Below, one piece after another: positions 1 to 12,954 of a DNA stretch of 64,000 nt. The stretch is from Syngnathus acus (lineage: Eukaryota > Chordata > Actinopteri > Syngnathiformes > Syngnathidae). The stretch covers positions 9,265,956 through 9,329,955 of the forward strand of contig NC_051095.1 in assembly GCF_901709675.1 (NCBI RefSeq), written 5' to 3'. Positions within the stretch are counted from its first letter, which is position 1, and each line of letters starts with the position of its first letter. The notes beneath the pieces were generated by a model. It did not search any database, had not been told where the DNA came from, and saw nothing but the letters and a program-made list of their open reading frames with translations. Made by a program: the position numbers and the translations under genes.

Positions 1-844
1 AAACTCACAATATTCAAGTTCTTGTTTTAATGACCTTCCTGATGAAACGGAGTTAATGACTTTTTATGTTTCTGCTCATATTTTTTAACTTAAATCATCA
101 TTTCATTTGTATATTTGTGAGATTTAATCTCAATGAGATATTTTTATTTCTTAATATTTTTCAGTCATTTCCTGTGTTATCTGCCAACACACACGTTACA
201 CTTTTGACAGGAAACGGTACGCGTTACACAAACTAATGCAAGTCAAAAGCTGTTAAACTTCGATCAGAATGTGGATCGAAAATCATTCTTCTTCCACGAA
301 CCAGTAAGTGGCCTGTGCCAAAACGACTAACTTCCAGCGAGGTATGAAAACATGCCAAGTGGCCCACGGGTGTTGGTGTTGCATGAATCTTTTGGATTGG
401 AAGCAGTTGAAAGGCTCGCCAGCGAGGCTTGAAGAATATGAATGATGGCACTTAGTGAGAAACGAGCGTCCACAGACCATTACGCGCCGTCCGTCACGCT
501 CCAGATCGCCCAGATTAGCGCATGTCATAAAGTCAAACGCGCCGTCGTCCCTGCGGCCCCTATCTGCTCCCCGGCTGCAGGAGATTCTGCCGGCGGCCGG
601 ACCGACCGGGGCCTCCGCCGTCCCCCATGGGGGCGCTTCCTCCCGACGCTTTTGTTTTCGCCGTCTTATCGGGATTGTTCACAAAAGCCAATCTGCAGCG
701 GATCGCTAAAGTGTCGCGGCAGACTAAACGGATGTCTGTACGTGTCGTAAACATGTCATAACAATCCGGTAAAAGTGGCAATATGTGGCAGTTTGAAAAA
801 GCATTCTGAGATGGGGGGAGTATTATTATTGTTGTTTTTTGTCC

Positions 845-876
<32 letters not shown>

Positions 877-2120
877 AAACTTTAAATTGTGTTTTTTCGT
901 TAAAAGTTTTTTTTATTTATTTTTTTAGTTTTCTCAATAATTTGCATTTTAATATTTCATCAACTCCAGATTAAGTGCATTTGCGAGATTATTATTTCCA
1001 CTTTTCGTCACATTTTACTTTGATAGTGTGTTTTGAGATTATTCTGAAGTCAAATATGTGCTTTGGCTCACGAAAGATTAGGCAACAGCGCATTAGACTC
1101 CGCGAAAACTCAAAGTGGGCGTGCCCGGACAGTGTGGCGACAAAACACTTTCAGGGGAGGTGGGAGACGCTATCCAGACGCCCTTCAAAGTTCATTCCAT
1201 GAGTCAGTGCGTCGATCAGCGCTCACGAGCGAGAAAAGAGTGGTGGGTGTGTATGCCAAGTTCTCAAGATGTGATCCTCAGGCTTCAGACAATGGCGGAT
1301 GGGAATGCGTCAATATAAGCAAGAGGCGCTCGGCGTGCACAGACACGTTCACCACAAACTCACAATCTCGCCAATGGTTTTCACCAGTCGGCCATTCTAC
1401 CATGACGGCAGTACGTCCAAAGGAAATACCAGCAAAACACAAAAAAAATGGATGCTGTACTTGTTTTTGGTTTAGTTATTTTATTGCTGCTGACGCAAAA
1501 CAATGAAATATGTTTTTGTTGTTTTCCGAGAAGAGAAAAGTTTTGAAAATGGGTTTTGTTTTGGTTTTTTTGCCTTTTGGAGTTTTTATGCTTCTGTATT
1601 TGTTTTTACTAAAGAAAATCACAAAATTGGGGCATGAATAATTTTGTATTGTTTTGTGGACAAAAAGGAGATACGTGCATTGTGTTCATGATATTTATTG
1701 AATGTAAATAAAATGACTTAGATTTATTGGACTGATTCTATTGTGTTTCTGGTATTTTTTTAAAGACCTCTCAACTTTTAGTGCTAAAACTGATAAAGTT
1801 GAAGAAAAAAACTTGACCTCCATGTTTTGGTTTTGTGTTGCTGTTTTGACTCAGCTAAAAATACACTCACAAATTGTACTAAATCAAGTTTGAAGGCTAT
1901 TGCAAAAAAAATTGAGCCGCTGCTCTAATGATTTCATCCACTCTTTCATCTAATAAAATCCAATCCAGATATATGTATTTTACTTTTTGTTCTTTTACTT
2001 TGTGGCAGTGATTCATATTTGGAAATACGCATGCACTTGTGTGACACCTGTTTTGCTCTAAACATTATAAGCACCGACAGACTACTTTTAATCTGCCACA
2101 TAAATGTACTTTTTTTTTAA
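1..2120. other. Non-coding upstream DNA
   Basis: No coding exon is recognisable. The stretch is mostly AT-rich with homopolymer A/T runs. Two GC-richer, non-repetitive blocks (about 440-780 and 1,060-1,430) stand out from the background and could be conserved non-coding elements, although nothing in them is diagnostic. Short open frames here show no domain or protein-like composition. Confidence 0.6.
843..870. repeat. (TA)n microsatellite
   Basis: An uninterrupted TA dinucleotide run is followed by a T/A-rich tract that continues to about 930. Confidence 0.9.
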
Positions 2121-2149
2121 GTGCCCTATCCTGTTTCTGGCCCATCAGC

Positions 2150-2720
2150 GGTGGGGACTTTGATGCCTTTACCTCCTGTCGGTAGCCATCGAACATCCTA
2201 ATCCCGATCGTGGCACTTTTACGGAGGAACCATCCAACCTATAAGAAAACAAAGGTTACAGTAGCTCAGCCTGCGGCAGATCTCATTTCACACCAACAAC
2301 AACAAGCCCTGACTGGCAACTTTATCTACTTGGCTTTTTTATAAATGGAGGGTTGCGTGACGGGGCAGCTGACAGAGTGGAGAGGCCTGGCAGGTCCGTT
2401 TGTCGTGTTTTGTGTTAGCCGCCCGTCACCCGCGCCACTCACATCTCGTCACCGGCAAACGGATTGACCTCGCTTTGTAACCCGAGAGCCAGACAGCAAA
2501 AGAGTGAGCGAGCGCTCCATTGGAATTTGGAAAAACTTTCATCTCGCCAGTCAAAACCTTTCAAACGGCTCCACGTCTTTGTCACGTCGCACTTCACGGC
2601 CCAGAAACGTAAACACGGAGGGAGAAAATAAAATAAAGGAAGCCGGGACGACTTAATTATAAGACGAGCGTGGACGTCCATCACGCTCAAGTGCAGTCCA
2701 GACAATTATGGGGGAGTATC
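2150..2720. promoter_or_regulatory. Candidate conserved regulatory block
   Basis: This is a complex, GC-balanced, non-repetitive block inside AT-rich DNA upstream of tlx3. It contains a SOX-type core AACAAAGG (2,248-2,255), an E-box abutting a MEIS-like site, CAGCTGACAG (2,366-2,375), and a TTAATTA homeodomain core near 2,653. No protein-like open frame is present. Calling it an enhancer is inference from composition and motif density only. Confidence 0.3.
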
Positions 2721-2974
2721 TCATGAATGGGACTGAAGGATACTTGCATTATCTACTTTATTCACTTTAAACTAATTGTCATTGGTTCTTGTGAAGGGAA
2801 AAAAAAGGAAGGAAAAAAAATGAACTTTTTACATTTCAAGGGCATTAAACATTATTGTTTAAATATATTTTTTGCGTAAAGTTTTATACTTTTTCGTTCT
2901 GCCTTTTGTTTATTTGGCTGCAATTCCACTGTCAAACACTAGATGGTGGCACATTATTTTATACACATGTATGA

Positions 2975-3042
2975 TCAGAATCAGAATCAGCTTTATTGGC
3001 CAAGTTTGTGCATGCCAAACAAGGAATTTGACTCCGGTTGAT
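2975..3042 (+). repeat. Teleost dispersed repeat fragment (CAGCTTTATTGGCC type)
   Basis: The motif GAATCAGAATCAGCTTTATT, followed by GGCCAAG and then AAGGAATTTGACTCCGGTT, is a repeat tail widely seen across teleost genomes. The parent family (LINE or SINE 3' tail) cannot be fixed from this fragment. Confidence 0.7.
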
Positions 3043-4639
3043 CTCAGCCTCTGACGTGCTAACCAGTGTGTCATATGTGATATCTTGCTGTTTTCTTTGC
3101 CAAAGCTTTTTGACCACATTGACATGAAGAGTTGGATGCAGCGGAAGCACATTTCATCTGCTGTTGATAAGCGTGACATTTGTGAGCAGACGAGAGTGGA
3201 AGTGGATTCTATCAACGTGTTTAATAACGGCAGCAGAAATGAAAAGATCCTGAAGGTACCTTCGCCTCCTCAATGGCTATCTGGAGGAAGAAACAAGATT
3301 GCAATGTCATTTATAGCGGGCCCGCAGGCTCGCGGGGAAAGAGAAGCTCTCTGAAGCTAACAAGTAGGAAATAAAGGAATTTCTCCTCTTAATCGTTGGC
3401 GGCTTGAGGCGGAAAGAACTGGAAAGTCCAAGTCGGACGGCATGGTCACTCTTTGGATAACTTCATCAGTCGCGGCCGACGCAATCAGACGTTGCCCTCT
3501 GGGAGGCAGCGCGGGCGCAGAGAAACGTTCATTTTGGCGAGGAGTGCCTCCCTTTTGTAATTAAGAGAACCCGAACCAACGTTAGCCCGGGAGTGGAACG
3601 TCTGGAAACAAATAAAAGCCTAATGAAGAAATGATTGCTCTCATCGACAAAGAGTAAAAGAGGAAAGAAGGTGCTCCGAAGCAACGCTAACAAACTCCAC
3701 CGAGTAAAATGCTGTATTTCCTCAAACCGTGGCCCACTACGGCCGGGTTCTACACGATTGTCACGATTCTGCCCTTTCCCGACCACAGATGTTAAACAGC
3801 AGACTATCTCATGTCTTATAAAAGACGGTCCTGGAAAGATGATCCTCTGAGGTCTGTTAGGAGTAGATTTGTCCGGATAATAGTGTCAAGTCAGGTTGAC
3901 AATCTTAAATATTAATCATAAAAGTAGGTCTATACATTGACATATATGCTGCAAGACATTTTTTGTGCGGCCCGGTACCAAATGGCCCACAAACTGATGG
4001 CAGCGAACCCCTGGCTTAAAGGCCTTTAACACCGTAGAATCGATGTTAGTTTGGTGAGCCCATCTATGGGATTTTTCATTGGGTGTTAGCACAAAGCTAG
4101 CAATCATCCATGAGTGGTTTGGCACAATACACATGTAATTCAATTTGTATTATCTTCAGATTTGCAGTAAATTTCAAGTGGCAATATGTTTTGAAAGATC
4201 AGCATTTGTACTGTATTGATGGTTTTTTTCTTCCAAAGTTCCCCCTCAGTTTATTGAATAGGCAATACTTTTGTAGCTGGGGGCTTATCTTTATTTTCAA
4301 ATTGGCACCGTCGGACACCATGTGCAAAAACGTTACTGTTGTGAATTAGGATGCAATTCAGTGACTCGTACAAAACAGTAAACTCTTCACATCTTCACAG
4401 TCTCTCACATTGTCTTCTCATTCACAACTTATGTTTCTCTACTGGAGTTCATTTGTCAAAAGTTTCAGGAAGAACAAATTTTCCCCTGCTACTTCTTAGC
4501 CCAAAATGTGACATTGTCTTAAAATAAATTTCATAGAGATGATTGCCTAAGAGTATGATTTTGTTTCCAAAACTATTGATTTTGGCAATTATAAACGTAT
4601 TCAAGAGGAGACGTCAATTACTCGTGTGGCCCCATAAAG
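3043..4639. other. Non-coding DNA, no gene seen
   Basis: No exon is recognisable. The part around 3,360-3,860 is GC-balanced and non-repetitive and might be conserved. The remainder is AT-rich with nothing distinctive. Confidence 0.5.
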
Positions 4640-5075
4640 TACAACTAGACTATTGTAATAGAGCTGGCTGTAGAATAAGCGCGGAGTAACAAGATTTATC
4701 TCCCAGTTCCGACTGTTTGATTGAGTAATGCACGCAGAGCACATAAACACCTCCGGCGCTCTCTCTGACAACTAATGTTATCGATGGTCGTCCATGGAAA
4801 ATCATGCATTGTGCAGCTAAAAGGCCCTAAATCTCATCCGCAATTGATTACGGGCATCTGACTCTGTGTACATTAATTCAGTTTGGGGCCATTAAAAGAA
4901 GAATGCTTGGCCTCGCAAATGGCAAACGATGACTGTCAACGGCATGATGAATGGCAGCTTATTATATTCCCTCTCATTATGATTAATAACATAGGAAGGG
5001 ATGCTCCATTCTTGTCAGGGTGGAAAATGTAATTAGCTGCCTTGGCCGGCGCTGCAGCCAGGCCTCCTCTCGGCC
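4640..5075. promoter_or_regulatory. Candidate developmental enhancer (homeodomain/PBX/MEIS-site rich)
   Basis: This non-repetitive block of about 430 bp is dense in homeodomain-cofactor cores: TGATTGA (4,718-4,724, PBX-like), TGATTA (4,845-4,850), ATTAAT (near 4,872), CTGTCA (4,933-4,938, MEIS/TGIF-like) and TAATTAG (5,030-5,036). It lacks coding potential and ends sharply at microsatellite DNA near 5,160. It lies about 8.5 kb upstream of tlx3. Its identity as a conserved element is inferred, and no alignment was possible. Confidence 0.4.
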
Positions 5076-5162
5076 CTGAAACAAAAACACACACAATTCG
5101 GATCTAACGCCATTCTAGTTCCAACTTCCTGTTCCTCTGTTTGTGCTGATGACCTCATTTTA

Positions 5163-5266
5163 TGTATATATATATATATATATACACACACATATGTTAT
5201 TTATTTATTTAATTTTTATCTATTTATTTATTTATTTGTTCGTTTATTCATTTATTTATTTATTAA
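5163..5266. repeat. (TA)n then (TTTA)n microsatellite
   Basis: A TA run with a short CA segment passes into an imperfect TTTA tetranucleotide array interrupted by GTTCG. Confidence 0.9.
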
Positions 5267-6379
5267 TTAGTTGGGCATCGATTACATGTTTTTTTCTCGA
5301 TTAGTCGCATGGGCTACATACTTTTTGGGGGACAACTGTCCTGTAGATCCAGAAATCTCCCCTGCGCTGTACAATAAAAAAGGTTTATTTTCTTCTATTT
5401 CATTTTCCTGAATGGGTGACGCCCACAACAGGGTGAAAGTAAGCAAGCCGGGGCTAACAATGGGGTGAGGAGGGGGCAGCGCTGTCGGGGTCAACGGCAG
5501 GGCATTCTCATGATTGCACCTGCAATCAGCACCTGTGAGACCGCTCTTGCGCTAAACATCAATTAATGCACAAATATCCTAGCGGGCTCCTGGCGGACTC
5601 ACTACAGCTGCCTTATGATTATTAAATTATTAAATTACGACTGAGACGCGCTGATGGAACGCGAAGCAATTTATGCAGTCGTCATCAGATTTTTTTTTCC
5701 AACGGCTAAACTGTGTTCTGTTACAATGGATGATCAGTGATGAAAACATGGGTGGCATTCTTCCGAATTGTTCAGGACTGTGATAAATGTACATTGCCGT
5801 ACTGTCAACATGACACAGGGAAAAATTGTTTCCTAAAGTCGTGTTTCAACCTTCCGCTACTTGTTGGTCTGTTCATTTAGTTGTTCGCCATTCCTTTTTT
5901 TTTTTTTTATTAAACTTTTTCTGCTGTACCACTTCTCACTTCTGTGTCCGTTTTATTTTATCGTAACTACACCGCAAATGTGTCATATATTCTTGTCCAG
6001 TTACTGTCAACAAGGAGCAGAAAAAGGACCAATTCAAAAAATTCTTAGTGCTCCACGTTTCACTGTTTCATTCATTTTTAGGCCAGTTACTTTGTTTATA
6101 TAAATCCCCTTTTTAACATTCAACTGCCCGAATACCACCAGCTCGGTTCATTTTATGGCAGTTGCTTTCTTTTCATAAATCAGCTGTGGAAGTAACCAAA
6201 TATTTACATTTTATGTTTTGAACATTCGACTCGGCTTTGCTTATTTTGTCTCCTTGTTACTTATTTTTATTAAACCAAGTATTGAATAAAAGTTTTTCCT
6301 TCATCATTTACTTATACATTGTGGTTTTCTTCCTTTATATCGACTATTGTGCAGCAATTAATTCATAATAGCAATGTTA
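5267..6379. other. Non-coding DNA, no gene seen
   Basis: AT-rich sequence with T homopolymers (for example near 5,896-5,908). No recognisable exon or element. Confidence 0.5.
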
Positions 6380-6900
6380 GTAGGTTCCATTGCACTTCAC
6401 AATGCTAATGGCTAATTTGCGCCACTTTTTTGGGTGCATTGGTTGCCTGTGCCAGCGTAGCGCAACCAAAGACGGCGCACATCCCTCTCGATGCGCGTCG
6501 GCGGACGGCGAACACAAACAAGCAATCAATTGTTGGGCGCCCGGCTTGGGGCCTCCTAATAGAGCGCATTCATCTGATGGAGCAGCGCAAACGCCGGCGA
6601 TACTTTAATTTGCGAGGCATTACGTTGAGTTAGAGCCGAACGTAGCCGCTCCACCTGGGGAGGGGGGGGGGGGGGGAGTACTGGAGGAGAGTGAGACGCA
6701 TTTGGCGGCGTTGTTAAAAAAAAAAAAAAACATGTGTTGTGGAGCGGGACTGTCGCCATGTAAATGATCCTACCCGCTGCAACTTTAATGGGCCGCCCAA
6801 TGGATTTATGTGGGAATAGCCGGCGAGGAATATTGCATTGTATCATGGCGTAATTAGGGGGAAGCTTCGCCGTTTGTCCTTCGACCGCTCGCTCTGATTG
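6380..6900. promoter_or_regulatory. Candidate conserved regulatory block flanking a poly-G run
   Basis: Two complex segments (about 6,400-6,655 and 6,750-6,900) flank a G15 run and a poly-A run. They contain a TAATTAG homeodomain core (6,851-6,857) and an octamer-like ATGTAAAT near 6,758. No credible protein is encoded. Regulatory function is inferred from composition alone. Confidence 0.3.
6662..6676 (+). repeat. Poly-G run (15 G)
   Basis: An uninterrupted run of fifteen G that could fold into a G-quadruplex and is prone to sequencing error. Confidence 0.9.
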
Positions 6901-7849
6901 GATGAAAAGGGGTGGGAGGGAGGGAGGGAGGGAGTAAGGGGGTTTAGTGTCTCTCTAATAATGATACACCCTCAGGCCCAATGTGCTCGCTCTCTTCTTT
7001 TCTTTCTCGTTCTGCTTTTTATTCCTCCTCCTGATGACAATAATAAAGAGTTCATGGGGGGGTGGTCTCATTTTTGCAGATTAACTTCACATGCTCTACA
7101 CTTCATTGTTATTTTGTTATGTTTTGGACTCATGTTGTGTGTTTTGATGACTTTTTTTCCATTTGACTTCCCTTCACTTTCAGCTCGCTTGTTTTTTTTT
7201 TGTGTGACTGCCATTCATTTTCAGTCTGTCAGCCAATCAGCTTCTTTTTTACCCTCCCGAAGTTGTCTCTTCTTACTTCTTCCCATTGATGTTTTAGTGC
7301 ATCATTTCACTTTTAAAAAATAAGAATTAGAGTTTTATGAATTCATTTGATTCATTAAATCATTACTTTGATTATTTTATTTTATGGGTGTGGACGATTT
7401 TAGTTTAGTAAGAGTCAACATGTCTTATTCTTATAGGTCTTTAATTTTCTATAATACATTCCAATCAATAAAAGTATGGTTGTAATACAGTCAATTATAG
7501 TATATTGTCTCAAATTTCCCTGGGGATCAGGAATTGTAATACTGTATTTGTACATACAGCAAGACATGTTTCTGTAGTTGTTGTTTAAACAAAAAATGCA
7601 AACACATACAAAAAAATAAAGTGCCTTACAGAAAACGTTATTCAACCTTGCATGTTTTTGTATTTAATTGACTTATATTAATTATAACCGCTTCTATGAT
7701 TATTTTGATTGGTCCAATGAATATCCAAAGCGCTGCTATAGTCTTGTGTATGCCGTAAAAAACACGAGACTTCCACTTGATCAGACAGATGTCCCCCTTC
7801 CTCCCCCTTCTTCCTCCAGTCTTGCCCCGGGCCAGCCTGCTGCTCGCTG

Positions 7850-8060
7850 CCGGGCTTGGGCATCCCGAAGCCGGTGGTATTAAAGGTGGCCCCTTCAATG
7901 CCGGCGGAGGAAATTCAATTAGCGCTTTTGTAAACAAGACAAAAGCCAATGATACGGCCAATTACGCTGGGCCATGCACATGCGCAGTACACCCTCTCCG
8001 CCAATTCAAAAGCATTGCCAAAGACAGCACAGCAGGTATTTGTGTGTCTTTCTAAACGCG
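7850..8060. promoter_or_regulatory. Candidate conserved enhancer with forkhead and homeodomain cores
   Basis: A compact, non-repetitive block with a CAATTAGC core (7,916-7,923), a forkhead core GTAAACA (7,930-7,936) and an NRF1-like ATGCGCAG near 7,980. The neighbouring 8,060-8,360 is also complex and may belong to the same element. The open frames across it resemble no protein. Function is inferred. Confidence 0.35.
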
Positions 8061-8360
8061 CCCTAGTTAAACACTGTCCTGATTAAGGACCTTTTATTTT
8101 GTTGTAAAGATACTTGTAATCCGTATTTTCACTTTGCGCGTCCGTTAAAAATGCGAGATGAAAATAGCGAGGAGAGTAAATGAAAGAGAAACACTTACTA
8201 AATGACATTCACGTAAACGCCTCACAGCGGCGGCTGTAATTCACTTGAAGCTGCAGCAACTTACTCAATAAAAAGAAGCTCGCCCGTGCAAGATCGATAT
8301 AAACGCGCCGTGCAACTCAACTGAAATGCCCGAGACCACGACGAACAACACTTGAAGAGA

Positions 8361-9715
8361 AAATTGAGGAGAGCGGGAGAAAAAAAAAATAATGAGTCGG
8401 TTCATTTTGACGTTTTAGGAATAAATGGGGATAAAAAACATTAAATCATAAAAATCTTCCACTTGCTTTGTGACATCTTTGTGACACTTGTGTAATGATG
8501 TACACTTTCTTACTGTAAAATTAGCACTTGAAAAAATGAATAAATCAGCTGCTCGCTTTGAGCTCATAAATTAGTAAAATAATATTATAATAAAATAATA
8601 CATTTATTGTTTGCCCAGTGTAATAATGCTAGAAATGTTAAACATTTTAAGTGTGTTTATTTTGAACATGTCTAAAAACAAATAAAAAATACATTGTATC
8701 ACCTACTTAGAAAAGTATACGTGAAAGAGAAAACCTGCAGTTAAAATATAAAAGTAAAAGAAATATGAAATGATAATAATATTGATAACTTCCTTTCTCT
8801 GTAATGTTAAAAATAATAAAGTAACATATACTTGACGTTTTTTCTTTGTTTGTTTTGATGTTACCTTGGATTTTCTTTATTCTTTGGGTTGAGATTGTTT
8901 GTTCGTGTGTTTGTAAAATCGGAAAATCAGTAACATTTTCTTGTAAATATACTATTGGAAAGGAGGTGGGTGTTTACAGGCATTACATTTCAGCCAACTT
9001 TTTTGAGCATTATTATTAGTATATCAGTTTTCAATTGTGTGTTTTGAATTTTGTGAAATTTATTTGCTCATTAAAATGATGATGATGTTTTTCTTACCAT
9101 GCTTGTTTGTCAGTGTAATATTTGCTATAACTAATGTAAATCATTACCAAATAGCAATAACCAGTTTGGCCTGAGCTTTACCCCCAAAATTTAACTAATA
9201 AGATTTGCATCTTCTCTTCAGCTCTTGATTGCAATGATAAAACAACAAATGACTTGATAGCCAACAATATCAATCAACGACCTGTTTGCCAATAACAATA
9301 TTAAGAACACTAAAACATGAGCATGTAGCCTTGAGCTTGTCAGCATAACAAAATGATCCCATCATAATAATCATAATAATAATAACAATGTTGACAATGA
9401 TGATACTGCTGAACCAAATGACCTCGTTGCTTTGAGTTTGTCAGTGCAAGCAGCAATATGACATCCATCAATCGTCCCCAGCCTGCATTTCACTTTGAGT
9501 CCCCCCCCCCCATCGCCTCCCTCCTTCCTCTTCCACTCTGGCCACGCAGCTTCGCGTCTGCTCCAAACAGGAGGCGCCAGATTTCTCCCCGGGGGGCGTT
9601 GAGGACCCCGCAAATGCACCCTAATGTAATACAACTCTCCACATACAACCTGCATTCATACATGTGAACTAACAGAAATGAGGTCAGTGAGTGTAATAGA
9701 GGTTATAGTAATAGA
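8361..9715. other. AT-rich non-coding DNA
   Basis: No exon is recognisable. There are ATAATAATAATA stretches near 9,360-9,390 and a C-rich segment near 9,500-9,620. Confidence 0.5.
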
Positions 9716-9737
9716 GTATATATAGTATGCGTGTATG

Positions 9738-9783
<46 letters not shown>

Positions 9784-9794
9784 CATATACACAC

Positions 9795-9827
<33 letters not shown>

Positions 9828-9828
9828 C

Positions 9829-9860
<32 letters not shown>

Positions 9861-9893
9861 GTATATATATATGTGTGTATATGTATATGCATA
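9716..9893. repeat. (TA)n/(TG)n compound microsatellite with central palindrome
   Basis: A long AT dinucleotide array with TG/CA and CG interruptions. A perfect 22-bp palindrome (9,785-9,806, core ACACATGTGT) sits inside it and could extrude a cruciform. Apparent open frames of alternating Tyr-Ile are artefacts of the repeat. Confidence 0.95.
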
Positions 9894-10105
9894 CTTGACT
9901 AAAAGCAAAACGCACATAGCACTTGAAGTGAGCACTTTGATCATTTTGCAGCTGTCCCCTTAAATGCACCTTTGCACCTCTCCTATTGTCTTATGTGACG
10001 GACAGCTAAATGACAAACACACACTCACGCACATGCACACAGTTGACCTTAAGTTCACAAGTGGACGTCTTTCTCCAGACTAAAAATGTGCTGCATGTGG
10101 GTGGG

Positions 10106-10107
<2 letters not shown>

Positions 10108-10201
<94 letters not shown>
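10108..10201. repeat. (GT)n microsatellite
   Basis: About 47 uninterrupted GT units, followed by a TTTGTTTGTG tail. Confidence 0.97.
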
Positions 10202-10204
<3 letters not shown>

Positions 10205-10558
10205 TTTGTGTCAAACGAAAAGTAGGAAGTGAGAAAAGAATAATACTAAATTATGATGAATTTCTCATGAAAAAAATATTTGATCATTGATTTCAATATT
10301 TTTATTTTTTGGGGGGGAATCAAATGATTTTAATCATTTTCCAAATCAATTTGACTACACGCGCATACCGGTTTAATGTGACAGCTCATTTTGCATGATC
10401 CAAACTCATTGTGTGGATTTTCCCACCTGCACTCTTGTGTTACTGTGACAAATTCTTTTAAAGCCTGCGTGGTGGCTCTTTTGGTGATGGACATTATTAA
10501 GCACACAAACTGCATTACCTGCAGGCGACATTCATCACTCACATTCAGGAAAAGTGCT

Positions 10559-10612
10559 GGCGTGTGTGTGTGTGTGCGTGTGTGTGTGTGTGCGTATGCG
10601 CATGCGTGTATG
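10559..10612. repeat. Imperfect (TG)n microsatellite
   Basis: TG dinucleotides interrupted by GCG and GCATGCG. Confidence 0.85.
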
Positions 10613-11617
10613 TGCTTAAATCTTAATTGAAGTTTTTCTTTTATTGCATCAATAGTATAATGCATCAACCTGCAACTATAATATCAGTGAAGGTATTAAA
10701 AAGCTGTTTTTCAACTGTAGATAATCTGACAAAAAAAGGAACACATTTTATTTGTAACCTTTGTAATGCATTAGAATGACCTTAACTGGAAAATATATGG
10801 CTCAATGCTAAAAAAATCACCAGAAAGAAAAAAAAAAAAGATCTATTTGAATGACAACTCATGTGTGACTTTAAATATGATCAGTATAACTGATGTGCTA
10901 TTTTAATTAGGAAACTCGCCATGTGGGCTGTTACAGGTTGAGAGTGAAGAGTCCCTGCAGTGCACACATCAGCACAAGGCTTAATTATAAATATAGGCTA
11001 CATTACATCTACTGTTACATAGCTGACTATGTCAATTAAAAGTAAGCATTCGTAAAACTGCTTTTGCGCTGAGCTTCCTTGATAGCGTTGTCTCTGCTCG
11101 GCGGAAAAAAAAAAAGTCCAAGCGCTACTACATCATTTGATGGATGTAAAGCTCGTGTGGAAACTGCAAGAAAAGCTTCAATATATTCCACATGTGCCTT
11201 GTTTGTCATGCCGGTCAAATTGTGTTTACGTTGAAATACGTTTGCATTGAACTCATTTGCAGCATGTTAACAGCCCATCCTCCTCCTTCCCCTCGTCATC
11301 ATCTTCATCATCATCATCATGATCATAACAGTAAGCATCTCAGCCACCAGCGTTATGGATATGGTCCGCCCAGCATGCACACAATTGATTTTTATGCTTC
11401 CCCTGCAGCCACCTCTTGCAGCAGAGACATATCTCCATTCGCGCCCAAAGTGAAATAAGTGCGTAATAAAACGCTGATATATTAAATTTGTTTTTTTCCC
11501 CGCACCCTACCCACCCGCTGCTCCTTCTCCTTCCTCATAGAGCGTGTCGTGCTTTTATTATCATTCATTTTTCATGTTTATTGAATTGAGGCCTGCAGAA
11601 GGAGCTGAGGTGCACGG

Positions 11618-11871
<254 letters not shown>

Positions 11872-11879
11872 TAAACACT

Positions 11880-12950
11880 GGAGTTCGTTTCATTGACTGA
11901 CAGGGTTGACAATTTCCCTGCATAGATGACGTCATAGGGACGTTGAAACTAATTGAATAAAGTAATACATTTGTCACAGTTCCTTCTGTTTTGGCGTTTA
12001 ATCATTTTCTTGGACGGTTTGAAATATATTTGAAATTCAACGTTTCAACAAGAAATATAAAGTAAATGGATTTTACTGCAGGAAGCCATCAGGCTAGCGA
12101 GGCCACTCTCTGTATAGCTTTAAAACAAGTCAAATATAATTTTGCCCATAAAGGTTATGATCATGAAATGGTACAAATAAAATATCAAACTCAATTTTGA
12201 TATTGCTGGATTGCTATTTGACACAAGCTCATCTGTTAGCCATCTAACTGTCACTTCTCATCGTCTCGACGTCAGAATTCGCCTTAGCAGTTTGCTGTGG
12301 TTTGTTTTTATTTGATGCTTAAAAGATTTTTGGAAAATGGTTTTTAAAAGTAACTAAAACACACAATTTTGAGTAAACTACACAGCATAAATTTTAAATT
12401 CATTTTCACATTTTTATATTAATCGAGCATGGTCAACTGCCAAGCAAAAGTTGTTTGTAATATGTTTTAAATATATATATCAATAATATGACATTACTTA
12501 CTGCACAATCGCTGCTAAAAATATTTTTTTCTACAGTTTTTCACTGGTTAAATATTTACTTAAATTTACGAATTTGGCAGCCGGATACTTAATTTTCGAT
12601 TGTAAGTGAATGACGTCACAAATGAATGAAAACAAATTTTGGGGCTTTGGTTTAGAACGAGAGTGACTTGCATGATTCATTTTTGCAAAAAGTCGTACTT
12701 TTATTTATGATGCCACTATTTTCCATGTATTATTTATGTTCTTATTTGTGAGGTTCAAACTTGAATGCCTCTAAGCCAAAAGTAGCACCTTTGACTGAAA
12801 ATACTCGAGAGAAAAATGAAAAACGCACTTCATACGATTATACGATTGATTTTTCCTTTCCCTATTTTCTTTGTTTTTTTACGCAACCCTCGCGGATTCC
12901 CAATAAAATTCCTAAAAGGACAAATTGGAGCTTCGTGGCTTCGGGCATCA
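11880..12950. other. AT-rich non-coding DNA, no gene seen
   Basis: No exon, repeat family or complex regulatory-looking block is recognised. Confidence 0.5.
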
Positions 12951-12954
12951 TTTA

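Noticed and set aside
9656-9969. Overlapping long open frames of alternating Tyr and Ile on both strands
   Set aside because: They are translations of a TA dinucleotide array and have no gene character.
10010-10290. Cys-Val repeat proteins
   Set aside because: Translation of the GT microsatellite.
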